DNA of 42,183 nt from an uncultured Microscilla sp. (GTDB lineage: Bacteria; Bacteroidota; Bacteroidia; Cytophagales; Microscillaceae), in contig NZ_CANLRP010000060.1 of assembly GCF_947493425.1 (NCBI RefSeq), positions 1-42,183 of the forward strand, read 5' to 3'. How positions within the stretch are numbered: the first letter of the stretch is position 1; each line of letters starts with the position of its first letter. Under the pieces are notes generated by a model, which was given only the letters and a program-made list of their open reading frames with translations, had not been told where the DNA came from and did not search any database. The translations under genes were made by a program, and so were the position numbers. Shown here in pieces: positions 17,549 through 25,977 of the stretch.

Positions 17549-20080
17549 ATGAAACAAGCACAAAACGAACAAGATCAAACACCGCAAAACCAGGCACCCC
17601 AACAACAGCGTCGTACTGATGACTCTCATAGAAGTAAGCACAAGCCCCACAAGGCAAAGCAACGCCCGATAGACAGGAGCAAGCCCAAGCCTCACCAAAG
17701 CCACCAGCAACCCGTGGGCACCAGCGACTATACCCAGCAAGTAGAGCAACCACAGGAGCCAACCCTCCCGGTGGGTCTTACCGGAGACATTACTTTGTAT
17801 AAATGGGTCTTTTTGGAAACCGACACCACTCGTGGTGGCAAAAAGCTGCCCTTTAAGCTGAGCGGCGAGGTGGCTATCATGATTCCTAAGCGTACTACCC
17901 AACCCATACCCACGGGTACGACGCTCGACAAGTATGTAAAAGCGTCGCGTTCGGGTGGGGGCACCACCATCAAAGAAGTGCACAGCCCCAAGGGGCAAAA
18001 AACCCTGGGTAAGTACTCTAGCAAGTTGTTTGACCTGAACACCCAAGAGGCGGTAATGGGCGGGATTAAGCTCAAGTTGAGCGCGGGCTTTATGGAGTTT
18101 AAAACCTCGATGAAAGATGCCAAAAAACTGAAAACCAACCCCCAAAACAACCTCGCCAACGGAGTAAACCCCCACACTGCTCGCGTAGGCAAGGGGGTCA
18201 TGGGCATGGGCTTTGACTTTGACCCCTTCAATATATCGTTGAAAGTAACGGGCAGGCTCCACAAAAACAGCCCCCAAACCGAAATATTTGGGTTTATATC
18301 GAATTTGCCTTTGGTAAAGCAGGCATTGGCATCGGGCATTACCATAGACATAGTAGGGGCGCTCAAAATATCGCCTACTATAGGGTTTATGGAGTATGGC
18401 AAAATAAAAGCCCAAAAAGAAGCCCTCAAAAACCTGGAAACCAGCAAACGCCAGCAAATAAAGCTGGAGGCCGAAGCAAGTACCAACCCCGCCAAACAAA
18501 GCAGGTTAAAAAAACTAGGCAAACAACGCCACGCCCTAAACAAAGAGATAAAAAAAGACCCTAAGCTACGCCAACTCATGGAAGACCTGAAAGCACAACA
18601 GAAAAAAATAGACCAACTCAACCAAGACCATAAGCAGGTGAGACAAAGCCGAAAAGACCTGGCCAATACTCCGCGTAAAAAATGGCAAGAAGTACCCAAA
18701 AAAAAGTTTGGGCAAGCGGTGCGCCAAGACGTAAACCTGACCTCGATAGACCGCACCATAGAACAAAATAAACTAAAGCGGCTCAAAGCCCAAATGCGCG
18801 CCGAAGAAAACAAACTGGCTAAAAAACTAGGGCTAGGCGCCGACATACCCTCGCAAAAACAACTGATAGCCCAACAAGCCCAATTGCGTAAGAAAGCCAA
18901 AAACCAGGCTGCAGAACTAAACAAGCTCAAAAAAGAGGTAAAACACCACCTGAGCGAAGTAGAGCACATGGCGGAGGAATATAGCACCAAATACGGCAAA
19001 AAAATGGGGGCAAGGGCAGTGCAATTCGCCCGCGTGGTGGCACACCTCAACCTTGCCATGGACACTATAGACGGCTTGGCGCTGTTGCTTGCTTTTTTGA
19101 TAAAGCCCGACCGTGCCACCCACATTTTTAACAGCAAAAACACCATAAGCGCCACCGATATGCTGCTACTACTCGCCCAAGACTTGCCCGAAGGCGACCA
19201 GGAAAACAGCGCCCACGGCACCACCGACTGGCGCAAAGCAGCCACCAACGACCAAAACAAGGCAGGCAAGGGCAAACCAGCCGCCCGCAACCGACAAGAG
19301 GCAAGCGGCGACACTGTAGTGGGTAATGGTAAAACCAGCCCCACTAAACCCCAAGACAAGCACGGCAACGGCAACCGCGAAGAGATAATGAAGGTAGTTT
19401 TTGCGAACCTCCACGCCAAAGCCTTGTGGCAAACGATGCTCGCTGAGGCGATTTTACGGGGAACCCACGACGCTTTTTTTGCCGACTTTACCCTGCAACA
19501 CGCCCAGGCATTGGTGCGTATTGCCCAAAAGTACGGCGATGAACTAGACATAAGCAAAACCGCCCAGGAGTATAGCCAAGCTGCCCAAAAAACCACTAAA
19601 GGCACTATGGACGACTACCTGGCGAAGCTAGAGGGGGCTTGCGCCCGCACCCTGGACCCCAGCATAAAAAAGGGCAAAGAAGATGACCCCAAGGTAGACC
19701 GCGAAAACCAACATGTAGTGCATGATAAAGGGCTGGAGAAGGAGAAACAACCTTTGAGAGGTAAAGCAAACAAAGTTAGGGGCATACCTAAAAACACAGT
19801 AAATCATAAGCCCAAAGGGCGTTATATTATAGAAGGAGTAAGCAAAGCTTCTTACGCTGTAGGTACAGAGCTTGAACTAAGTTTTTACGGCACCTACCAT
19901 GGACAAAAGGCTGATTTTAGTGGTATAAAAGTGATAGTGGTAGAAACACCCAAGGAAGTAAAAGGGATAAAATATGTAAAAGTTAAATTTCCGTATGATC
20001 AGGAAGTGGTAATTCAAAATATCAATAAAAGTGTATATTTTACGACTGATTTAGGGAGTTTTTATGTCAAGATCAATTAA
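17549..20080 (+). CDS. Large coiled-coil protein, candidate polymorphic effector, paralogue 2
   Basis: This is an 843-residue paralogue of the protein at 10087. Residues 1-63 are nearly identical, the body (about 70-285) only distantly similar (MEFKTSMKDA, GKGVMGMGFDFDP), and the coiled coil (about 286-490) is different in sequence. A hydrophobic helix (GLALLLAFLI, about 510-522) follows, then the helical MDDYLAKLEG region and the hinge KVDRENQHVVHDKGLEKEK, both strongly conserved at DNA level. The C-terminal tip (about 746-843; GRYIIEGVSK ... GSFYVKIN) is clearly homologous to that of paralogue 1. The mosaic of identical ends and diverged middle points to recombination. There is no signal peptide. 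Its MORN partner begins 4 bases after the stop. Mechanism and delivery route are unknown. Confidence 0.8.
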   Translation: MKQAQNEQDQTPQNQAPQQQRRTDDSHRSKHKPHKAKQRPIDRSKPKPHQSHQQPVGTSDYTQQVEQPQEPTLPVGLTGDITLYKWVFLETDTTRGGKKLPFKLSGEVAIMIPKRTTQPIPTGTTLDKYVKASRSGGGTTIKEVHSPKGQKTLGKYSSKLFDLNTQEAVMGGIKLKLSAGFMEFKTSMKDAKKLKTNPQNNLANGVNPHTARVGKGVMGMGFDFDPFNISLKVTGRLHKNSPQTEIFGFISNLPLVKQALASGITIDIVGALKISPTIGFMEYGKIKAQKEALKNLETSKRQQIKLEAEASTNPAKQSRLKKLGKQRHALNKEIKKDPKLRQLMEDLKAQQKKIDQLNQDHKQVRQSRKDLANTPRKKWQEVPKKKFGQAVRQDVNLTSIDRTIEQNKLKRLKAQMRAEENKLAKKLGLGADIPSQKQLIAQQAQLRKKAKNQAAELNKLKKEVKHHLSEVEHMAEEYSTKYGKKMGARAVQFARVVAHLNLAMDTIDGLALLLAFLIKPDRATHIFNSKNTISATDMLLLLAQDLPEGDQENSAHGTTDWRKAATNDQNKAGKGKPAARNRQEASGDTVVGNGKTSPTKPQDKHGNGNREEIMKVVFANLHAKALWQTMLAEAILRGTHDAFFADFTLQHAQALVRIAQKYGDELDISKTAQEYSQAAQKTTKGTMDDYLAKLEGACARTLDPSIKKGKEDDPKVDRENQHVVHDKGLEKEKQPLRGKANKVRGIPKNTVNHKPKGRYIIEGVSKASYAVGTELELSFYGTYHGQKADFSGIKVIVVETPKEVKGIKYVKVKFPYDQEVVIQNINKSVYFTTDLGSFYVKIN

Positions 20081-20084
20081 CATA

Positions 20085-20792
20085 ATGAAAAAAGTACTAT
20101 TGATAGCATGGTTGCTTTTGCCCGTTTGGGCAAAAGCCCAACGCTCCATAGAGTTTACCTGGCAAAAAGAGCAGGAATATCGGGCAGATAGGCAATACAC
20201 TGAGGAGAAACACTACAAAAAAGGAAAACTGCATGGGGTGTATAAAAAACTGGATAACCAAGGTAATCTAGTAACCAAAGGGTGTTATGTGGCAGGCAAG
20301 CGTCATGGCAAATGGCGGGAAATAATGACCATGTATGGAGGTTATAATGACTACATAGAATATACTTATAAACGTGGGGTAGTAAAAGAAATATTCGAAT
20401 ATAGCGCTTGGGGTAAAAGCAAAGATTCGCCCAAAAGAATTGAAGATCATTACATTTTACAACCTGACTCAAGAAATTATACGGTACATGAAATATACTG
20501 GGATGGAAAACTAATAGGGAAAAAAAACGAAGAAGAAATCAAAGTAGTTAAACAAGGAATAACAGTTTACCATAAAATAAAGCGTTGGGACAAGGGAGTA
20601 CCTTGGGAAATAGAAGAAAAAAAAGCCTTATATGACCAAAATGGCAATAGTTTAGGCTTAAAAAAACACGGCTATTGGGCAATATGGAACGAAGACGGCA
20701 CCCTGCAAAAAGAAAGCTGGTATGAAATGGGCAAGCTCTTGCGGCAAAAGCGGTATGAGGGGGGCAAGTTGGTAGAGGATAAGAGGTTTTAA
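20085..20792 (+). CDS. Exported MORN-repeat protein (YwqK-like), candidate immunity partner 2
   Basis: A 235-residue protein from the ATG at 20085, preferred over the in-frame ATG at 20064 because it gives a clean signal peptide (MKKVLLIAWLLLPVWAKAQ) and does not overlap the upstream gene. MORN-type units GKLHGVYKKLD, GKRHGKWREI and HGYWAIWNEDGTLQKESWY are present, and the last 70 residues are almost identical to the copy at 12536. The middle (YNDYIEYTYKRGVVKEIFEYSAW) differs, which is where specificity could lie. It is followed by a terminator. Confidence 0.8.
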   Translation: MKKVLLIAWLLLPVWAKAQRSIEFTWQKEQEYRADRQYTEEKHYKKGKLHGVYKKLDNQGNLVTKGCYVAGKRHGKWREIMTMYGGYNDYIEYTYKRGVVKEIFEYSAWGKSKDSPKRIEDHYILQPDSRNYTVHEIYWDGKLIGKKNEEEIKVVKQGITVYHKIKRWDKGVPWEIEEKKALYDQNGNSLGLKKHGYWAIWNEDGTLQKESWYEMGKLLRQKRYEGGKLVEDKRF

Positions 20793-20801
20793 AAAAAACA
20801 C

Positions 20802-20830
20802 AAAAGCTCCTCGTAGTGGGGGAGTTTTTT
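20802..20830 (+). terminator. Terminator after MORN gene 2
   Basis: CTCCTC pairs with GGGGAG (one G-U) around GTAGTG, followed by six T at 20825-20830, ten bases after the stop. Confidence 0.7.
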
Positions 20831-20852
20831 GTAAAAATTAAATGACCTGTAT

Positions 20853-21574
20853 ATGTATAGAATAAATATCCTATTATGTTTTTTATGGGCAATGCCGTTT
20901 GGGGCATTTGCCCAACTGTCTCCAGGCAAGTTTGATTTAGATTTAGAGCTTGAGCACCGCCAAGGAAGAGCCTATAAAGAAGAAAAGTATTACAAACATG
21001 GTAAGCTGGATAGTGTATACCGCAAGTGGGACGTTGCCACCGGGCAAAAACTAACCGAAGGTTATTATATAGAAGGCAAACGCCACGGCGAATGGACAGA
21101 ATGGCTTAGTTATTTTGAAAAACAATACTACCTGCGTTATACTTATTCGCGTGGCAAATTAAAAAAGCTATATCAATACTTTGGTTGGGCAAACGCCCAA
21201 AAAGACTCTATCAAAAGTAGAGAGTATCATTACATATTTGAGCCTGATGGTAAAAACTACACTGCCCATAAAATTAGTTGGAATAAGAAGCTTGGAGGGA
21301 AAAAAACGAACGTTTTATTGTTGTGAGAGATAATGAAACCTTTCATCGAAAAATAAAACGTTGGCGCAGCAATGGCTTACCTTGGGAACAAGAAGAAAAA
21401 AAGAAAGCCTACGACCAAAATGGCCATAGCTTAGGCTTAAAAAAACATGGCTATTGGGCAATATGGAACGAAGACGGCACCCTGCAACAAGAGACTTGGT
21501 ATGACATGGGCAAGCTCTTGCGGCAAAAGCGGTATGAGGGGGGCAAGTTGGTAGAGGATAAAAAGTATAACTGA
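20853..21574 (+). pseudogene. Third MORN-repeat gene, frameshifted in an A run
   Basis: The first part (20853-21326) encodes a signal peptide (MYRINILLCFLWAMPFGAFAQ) and MORN units (GKLDSVYRKWD, GKRHGEWTEW). The second part (21323-21574, other frame) encodes the rest (KRWRSNGLPWEQEE, HGYWAIWNEDGTLQQ, GGKLVEDKKYN). At the break the gene has GGG followed by seven A (21300-21306), where both paralogues have eight A. Adding one A restores GKKNE and a full-length protein of about 240 residues. It could be a pseudogene, a slippage or phase-variable gene, or a base-calling error. No effector-like gene precedes it. Confidence 0.85.
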
Positions 21575-21603
21575 TAGTAAAATAAATTTGTTACAGATTT
21601 AAT

Positions 21604-22029
21604 ATGCGTGTATTTAAAAAAAATGTGTTCGGGTTACTTGCTGCTTGTTTATTTTTGGGTATAGCCTATACAGAGTATAGAAAAACCCAATACATACTCA
21701 AAGATGGTAAAGTAGTGCAAGCAAAGGTGGTAGCAGTAAAAGAAATACCAGCTGATGAAGATACCGACTATGCGCTTACATTTGAGTATGTCGACTTTCG
21801 GCAAAGAAAACAAACCGCACAGTTAATAGATGACCTTCACTACAAAGTAGGTGAGCAAACCCACATTATTTATAAACCTAACAACACCGCACACGTGCGT
21901 ATTTATGGGTTCAGAACTTTGTTTCTTGGTATTTGCATTATGCTCTCTCTGGGTTTGGTTTTTTTGATTCCCACCGTTTGTTTTTTGTGGTTTAGACGCA
22001 AGCTTTATTTAAAAATTATATTCCCATGA
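21604..22029 (+). CDS. DUF3592-like membrane protein
   Basis: A 141-residue protein with an N-terminal helix (about 8-24), a small extracytoplasmic domain of beta strands (KDGKVVQAKVVAVKEIP ... YKVGEQTHIIYKPNN), and a second long helix (about 98-128). This is the typical DUF3592 layout, with the V.A.V/I opening and the G..V...Y.P strand. Function of the family is unknown. Its stop overlaps the start of the next gene (ATGA), and the two are related in layout, so they probably form a membrane pair. Confidence 0.65.
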   Translation: MRVFKKNVFGLLAACLFLGIAYTEYRKTQYILKDGKVVQAKVVAVKEIPADEDTDYALTFEYVDFRQRKQTAQLIDDLHYKVGEQTHIIYKPNNTAHVRIYGFRTLFLGICIMLSLGLVFLIPTVCFLWFRRKLYLKIIFP

Positions 22030-22454
22030 TCTTTATTTTATTCCATTCGGTGTGCTTTGTGGTAGGTGCAGGGTTTTGGATTTATGCCCTTAGGGGGCTA
22101 TTACAAACAAGGGCATTGTTGCGTAACGGGGTAGTTGTGCAAGCCCAAATTATAGACTTTTTTGTAAAAGAAGACTCTGAAGGCATAGAGGCTGTAAATG
22201 CTGTGTGCAAGTTTACTGATCAAAATAATAAAACACATCAGTTGACCGACCCTTCAGATGTGCGAGAATTGTACTATGTAAAAGGAGACCAAGTAAAGAT
22301 GTTGTACCCGGCGGGTAAACCCAAAGAAGCCCAACTTATGGAAGATTGGCACTTGTACGGTGAAGATATTATATTGATCTCCGTTGGTTTACCATTTCTG
22401 ATAATTAGTACTGGCTTTTTTTTAAGTAGATGGTGGCTTTGGTCTCAAATTTAA
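22026..22454 (+). CDS. DUF3592-like membrane protein, second of a pair
   Basis: A 142-residue protein of the same design as its upstream neighbour: an N-terminal hydrophobic helix, a short beta domain (RNGVVVQAQIIDF ... YYVKGDQVKMLYPAGKPKEA), then a C-terminal helix (DIILISVGLPFLIISTGFFLS). Translation starts inside the upstream stop (ATGA overlap). Diverged tandem duplicates are likely. Function unknown. Confidence 0.65.
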   Translation: MIFILFHSVCFVVGAGFWIYALRGLLQTRALLRNGVVVQAQIIDFFVKEDSEGIEAVNAVCKFTDQNNKTHQLTDPSDVRELYYVKGDQVKMLYPAGKPKEAQLMEDWHLYGEDIILISVGLPFLIISTGFFLSRWWLWSQI

Positions 22455-22460
22455 CTTTTT

Positions 22461-22675
22461 AGTAAAACTACTAAAGTAACCTGAGCCATTTGACTAATCT
22501 TGTAGCCCCAGACTTCTTGAAAAAATATGTCCATAGCTTTGGCTATGCAAATATTTTTTCAATCGCCTAAAACTAAAATATTGCACCAAATTAGCCGCTG
22601 GCAGAGCTCGGCACAGCAAAGCTGTAGCCATCGGTTTGGCTCATTTTATTTTTTCCGTTTTACTTAAGATAAAAA
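22461..22675. repeat. Noncoding inverted-repeat region with a long central hairpin
   Basis: The centre (22517-22562) is a hairpin: TTGAAAAAATAT with ATATTTTTTCAA outside and CATAGC with GCTATG inside. Weaker inverted similarity extends outwards (TGAGCCA near 22487 with TGGCTCA near 22637). The core resembles the inner hairpin of the small element at 31109-31276 (GTAGCTTAGGCTATG flanked by A and T runs), so it may be a decayed relative. It also holds GAGCTCGGCACAGCAAAGC (22604), a word shared with 9250 and 26088. Confidence 0.45.
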
Positions 22676-22715
22676 GAGTGCCACTGCCAATGGTTTTAAC
22701 CCTAAACAATAAAAA

Positions 22716-23306
22716 ATGAATAATAATATCGAATACTGTTTACAGTTTTGTAAAGTTTGTCAGCATCAAAAGTTTAATTTACAAGAAGGCATCGTGTGTG
22801 GGTTGACTGATAAAAAACCTGACTTTGCCGACACCTGTGCGCATTTTGTAGAAGACCAAGAAAAAAAAGAAAGGGTGGAAGTCCGCCATCGCGACAGTTT
22901 TGTAGCCACTCAGATGGTAAACTCAAACACCCGCCTGATACACCACATAGTAGATGTTGTGGCGGTTTATCTGTTATTTTTTGTGATCATCAAAATATCA
23001 TTGAGTACAGGTTCCAGGCTATGGTATAGAATGACTTACTTTGATGTAATACTGTTCTTCTACCTGGTCAAAATGAGCTATTACGCTTTGATGGAAATCT
23101 TTTTTAGCAAAACCATTGGTAAAATGATTACAAAAACCAAAGTAGTAGATATGGAAGGCAACAAGCCTACTTTGTTTCAAATCATCTTCCGTTCTTTTTT
23201 TCGCTTAATCCCTTTTGAGCCTTTTTCTTTTTTAGGAACAGATGCTTCAGGTTGGCACGATAAAATGTCGGATACCAGAGTAATTAGTGATAAAGCAGGC
23301 TTGTAA
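22716..23306 (+). CDS. RDD family membrane protein with N-terminal Cys motif
   Basis: A 196-residue protein. Residues 1-50 carry four or five Cys/His positions (CLQFCKVCQ ... IVCGL ... DTCAHF) resembling a small metal-binding knuckle common at the front of Bacteroidota RDD proteins. The rest is an RDD domain: LIHHIVDVVAVYLLFFVI (first helix, with the Arg-Asp signature altered to HHIVD), a second helix around ILFFYLVKMSYYALMEIFF, and the conserved GKMITKTKVVDMEG followed by the FRSFFRLIPFEP region. RDD proteins are thought to be transporters or membrane adaptors; substrate unknown. Confidence 0.8.
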   Translation: MNNNIEYCLQFCKVCQHQKFNLQEGIVCGLTDKKPDFADTCAHFVEDQEKKERVEVRHRDSFVATQMVNSNTRLIHHIVDVVAVYLLFFVIIKISLSTGSRLWYRMTYFDVILFFYLVKMSYYALMEIFFSKTIGKMITKTKVVDMEGNKPTLFQIIFRSFFRLIPFEPFSFLGTDASGWHDKMSDTRVISDKAGL

Positions 23307-23459
23307 AAAGAGGGGTTTTTATTTTCAAATTGCGACAAATATATTGTTTGATGGTTGCGCGATGCGTAACCCAATCATTTAGCAATAAAGCTGTATGACC
23401 ATCAAAATAAGTAGGTCTGCGTAACTTCAATTATTAAAAAAAGATTCAATATATAAACC

Positions 23460-24014
23460 AATAGTCCACAGCCTTGACAAGGTTCTAGGGACTAGGTGCA
23501 AGGTTCTAGGTATACCTTGTTCCACAAGTAACCAAACTTTTATATCACGTTGATTTTTAGCAACTTATAAAAAGCGTAGTTAGAAGCATTTAGTCCGTAG
23601 TCCATAGCCCTGACAGGGGCAAGTCCTTAGATGCCGATGCATATCGGTGCTTCAAGTCCTTGGATACCGATGCATATCGGTGCGACAAGTCGCAAGTCCT
23701 TAGATACCGATGAATATCGGTGCTACACCCTGTTCCACAAGTAACCACGCTTTTGTATAACACTGATTTTCAGTTATTTACAAAAAGCGTAGTTAGAAGC
23801 GGATTCGACTAAATGTTTACCCTATTAATCATTGTAAACCAATGGCGTATATTAAATTTGCGTACTTGCTTTATTTTTCAAAGGGTTTCACTTTTACGTC
23901 TAAACACGTAATTAAATAGTTTTTAAACTTATAAACATTTGATAACCGACCAACGGGAGCTCAACGAAGGTAATCAGTAATCAACTTTGACTAAAATCAC
24001 TGAGGAGTATTGAT
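23460..24014. repeat. Diverged noncoding repeat A (left of rarA)
   Basis: Blocks in the same order and orientation recur at 25978-26436: AATAGTCCACAGCC; 33-bp palindromic units; CACTGATTTTCAGTTATTTA; AAAAAGCGTAGTTAGAAG; GTTTACCCTATTAATC; and a tail GGGAGCTCAACGAAGG then AATCACTG(A/C)GGAGTATTGA. Copy A holds about 110 extra bases before the tail. The interval 23307-24020 has no supported gene. Confidence 0.85.
23621..23726. repeat. 33-bp tandem repeat with palindromic core, three units
   Basis: Units begin at 23621, 23654 and 23694 (AAGTCCTT...), each containing CCGATGCATATCGG or a one-base variant. Units 1 and 2 are adjacent; seven bases separate 2 and 3. There are no spacers of CRISPR type. 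Confidence 0.85.
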
Positions 24015-24020
24015 AAACAC

Positions 24021-24431
24021 ATGCCTATAGTTTTACTCATGGCAGTACATTATGCTTTGCTTAGCCTGGCTCTTCTCGATAAACTCAAGCCAAAACAACA
24101 AACCCAACGCGTGCTATTACTTTCTGTTTTGGTGGCGTTGATAATGGCAATATAGACACCTAATAAAAAACCAACTGACCCTTGGCTACCTTATGTATTT
24201 GCCCAGGTGTTCGTTCCAGTCTTGGCAATCAGCATTTTTAAGCTATGGCGTATAGAGGCTAAAACAAACCCCAACACTACTAAACCACCTCAAGCTTCGA
24301 GTAAAACTAAACCTGCACCAACTATGAAAGCTGTCAAAGTATTCAAATTTTGGCGATTCGATCAGCGCGTGGGGACACTCGCTGAGGCGGTGACGGTATT
24401 TTTAAGTAATTTTTTACTATGCTCCTCTTAA
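24021..24431 (+). pseudogene. Small membrane protein gene with in-frame TAG
   Basis: From ATG 24021 the frame encodes a hydrophobic helix (MPIVLLMAVHYALLSLALL), a KPKQQTQR loop and another helix (VLLLSVLVALIMAI). It meets TAG at 24153-24155 and then continues in the same frame with TPNKKPTDPWLPYVFAQVFV, a further hydrophobic segment (VPVLAISIFKLW) and a Lys/Thr/Pro-rich tail, ending at 24431. A two- or three-helix protein of about 136 residues was probably interrupted by a point mutation. The tail from about 24355 overlaps a sequence repeated at 24496. Family not recognised. Confidence 0.55.
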
Positions 24432-24540
24432 CCTGACGACTATGGTATCTTCACAAATCGCTCCATCGCAAGGTCTGGGAACAGTGTTTTTCAAGGATTC
24501 GATCAGCTCGTGTCTTTGCGAGCTGAGACGATGACGATGC
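24355..24540. repeat. Short direct repeat, two copies
   Basis: GATTCGATCAGCGCGTG...GCTGAGGCGGTGACG (24355-24397) recurs as GATTCGATCAGCTCGTG...GCTGAGACGATGACG (24496-24538). The second copy contains a perfect 7-bp hairpin CAGCTCG/CGAGCTG. The rest of 24432-24683, upstream of rarA, shows no gene. Confidence 0.6.
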
Positions 24541-24683
24541 TCTCAGCATTGGACTAAAGGTTATGGGTTATTGATATTTGAACCTGGACAAATATTTTCA
24601 GTCTATTTAATTGATAAAGTATATATATCCTCCCAAATTGCAGGCTGGTATTTAACTCCATCAGCATTAATTTTTGTAATACA

Positions 24684-25973
24684 TTGGCAACACTCTTCGA
24701 CGAACCTCAAAAATTTCCCCTGGCAGAGCGCTTACGACCTCAAACCCTGGCACAATACCAAGGACAAGCACACCTGGTGGGCAAAAATGGTGTCATCAGT
24801 AAACTGCTCCAGTCAGGCAAAGTACCCTCTATGATTTTATGGGGACCTCCGGGGGTGGGCAAAACTACCCTTGCCCGCTTGATAGGTAATCATGTCAAAA
24901 CGCCTTTTTTTACCCTGAGTGCCATCAACTCAGGCGTAAAAGAGGTGCGTCAAGTCATAGAAAAAGCCAAAACCAGGGCGGGCAGTATTTTATTTATAGA
25001 CGAGATTCATCGTTTTAACAAAGCGCAACAAGACGCATTGCTGGGTGCCGTAGAGACTGGGCTGATTACGCTGATAGGAGCCACTACCGAGAACCCTTCT
25101 TTTGAGGTAATTTCGGCGTTACAGTCGCGTTGCCAGATATATATATTGCAACCGCTCTCGCCCGAAACCCTAGTAGAAATGCTGGAAAACGCCCAAAAAC
25201 AAGATGAATGGCTCAAAAAATTGAATATAAAACTGAAAGAAACTGAAGCTTTGCTCAACTTGTCGGGAGGCGACGCCCGCCGTTTGCTCAACTTGTTTGA
25301 ACTGGTAGTAAGTGCTTTTCCGGCAAACCAAGACCCCTTGGTAATCACTAATGAGTGGGTGCTGAGTACTGCACAGCAAAAAACAGTGCGGTATGACAAA
25401 ACCGGTGAGCAACACTATGACATTGTATCGGCTTTTATCAAGTCTATCAGGGGCAGCGACCCCAACGCGGCAGTATATTGGCTTGCCCGTATGATAGAGG
25501 GAGGCGAAGATCCTAAATTTATTGCCCGCAGGCTGGTCATATCGGCGTCGGAAGACATAGGCAATGCCAACCCCACGGCTTTAGTCATCGCTACCAATTG
25601 TTTTCAAGCGGTTACTATGGTGGGTTACCCCGAAGCTGAAATTATATTGGCACAAGCCACCACTTACCTGGCAGCGTCTGCCAAGAGCAACGCCAGCTAT
25701 ATGTCTATCAAAAAAGCGAAAGAGTTGGTGCGTAAAAAAGGAGATTTGCCCATTCCATTGCATTTGCGTAATGCGCCCACTCAGCTCATGCGGGAACAAG
25801 GCTACGGCAAGGGCTACCAGTATGCACACGACTACCCTCACAACTTTAGCCCCCAGGAATATTTGCCTGAGGCAATTGCCCATACTACGTTGTATGACCC
25901 TGGACAAAATGCCAGAGAAAATGAACTAAGGAAACGTTTGAAAAACTTATGGCAAGACAAATACGGGTACTAA
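24684..25973 (+). CDS. rarA: Replication-associated recombination protein A (RarA/MgsA), AAA+ ATPase
   Basis: A 429-residue clamp-loader-like AAA+ ATPase that acts at stalled replication forks with single-stranded DNA-binding protein. Visible motifs: [11 protein letters not shown] at the N-terminus, Walker A GPPGVGKT (about 54-61), Walker [11 protein letters not shown] (about 102-111), sensor 1 [10 protein letters not shown] (131-140) and SRC at 148. Also present are the sensor 2 region [11 protein letters not shown] and the C-terminal tetramerisation part ([39 protein letters not shown]). The length fits the family. The only start that keeps PLAERLRP is TTG at 24684; the first ATG would lie just before Walker A. 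The gene sits alone between two copies of a noncoding repeat. Confidence 0.95.
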   Translation: MATLFDEPQKFPLAERLRPQTLAQYQGQAHLVGKNGVISKLLQSGKVPSMILWGPPGVGKTTLARLIGNHVKTPFFTLSAINSGVKEVRQVIEKAKTRAGSILFIDEIHRFNKAQQDALLGAVETGLITLIGATTENPSFEVISALQSRCQIYILQPLSPETLVEMLENAQKQDEWLKKLNIKLKETEALLNLSGGDARRLLNLFELVVSAFPANQDPLVITNEWVLSTAQQKTVRYDKTGEQHYDIVSAFIKSIRGSDPNAAVYWLARMIEGGEDPKFIARRLVISASEDIGNANPTALVIATNCFQAVTMVGYPEAEIILAQATTYLAASAKSNASYMSIKKAKELVRKKGDLPIPLHLRNAPTQLMREQGYGKGYQYAHDYPHNFSPQEYLPEAIAHTTLYDPGQNARENELRKRLKNLWQDKYGY

Positions 25974-25977
25974 TATT

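Larger units (their letters stand above)
17367..17738 (+). repeat. Duplicated terminator-promoter-leader-N-terminus block, copy 2
   Basis: Partner of 9905-10276 (offset 7462), five differences seen by eye. The homology stops within codon 64 of the downstream gene. Confidence 0.95.

Noticed and set aside
17728..19605. Long minus-strand open frame (625 codons) opposite effector-like paralogue 2
   Set aside because: It mirrors a Lys/Gln-rich coding strand whose complement lacks stops. Its protein is an implausible Ser/Leu/Trp/Cys-rich chain with no motifs, and the plus-strand gene has a paralogue, promoter and partner.
24571..24834. 87-codon frame overlapping the rarA start
   Set aside because: It overlaps the conserved N-terminal coding part of rarA in another frame and has no motif.
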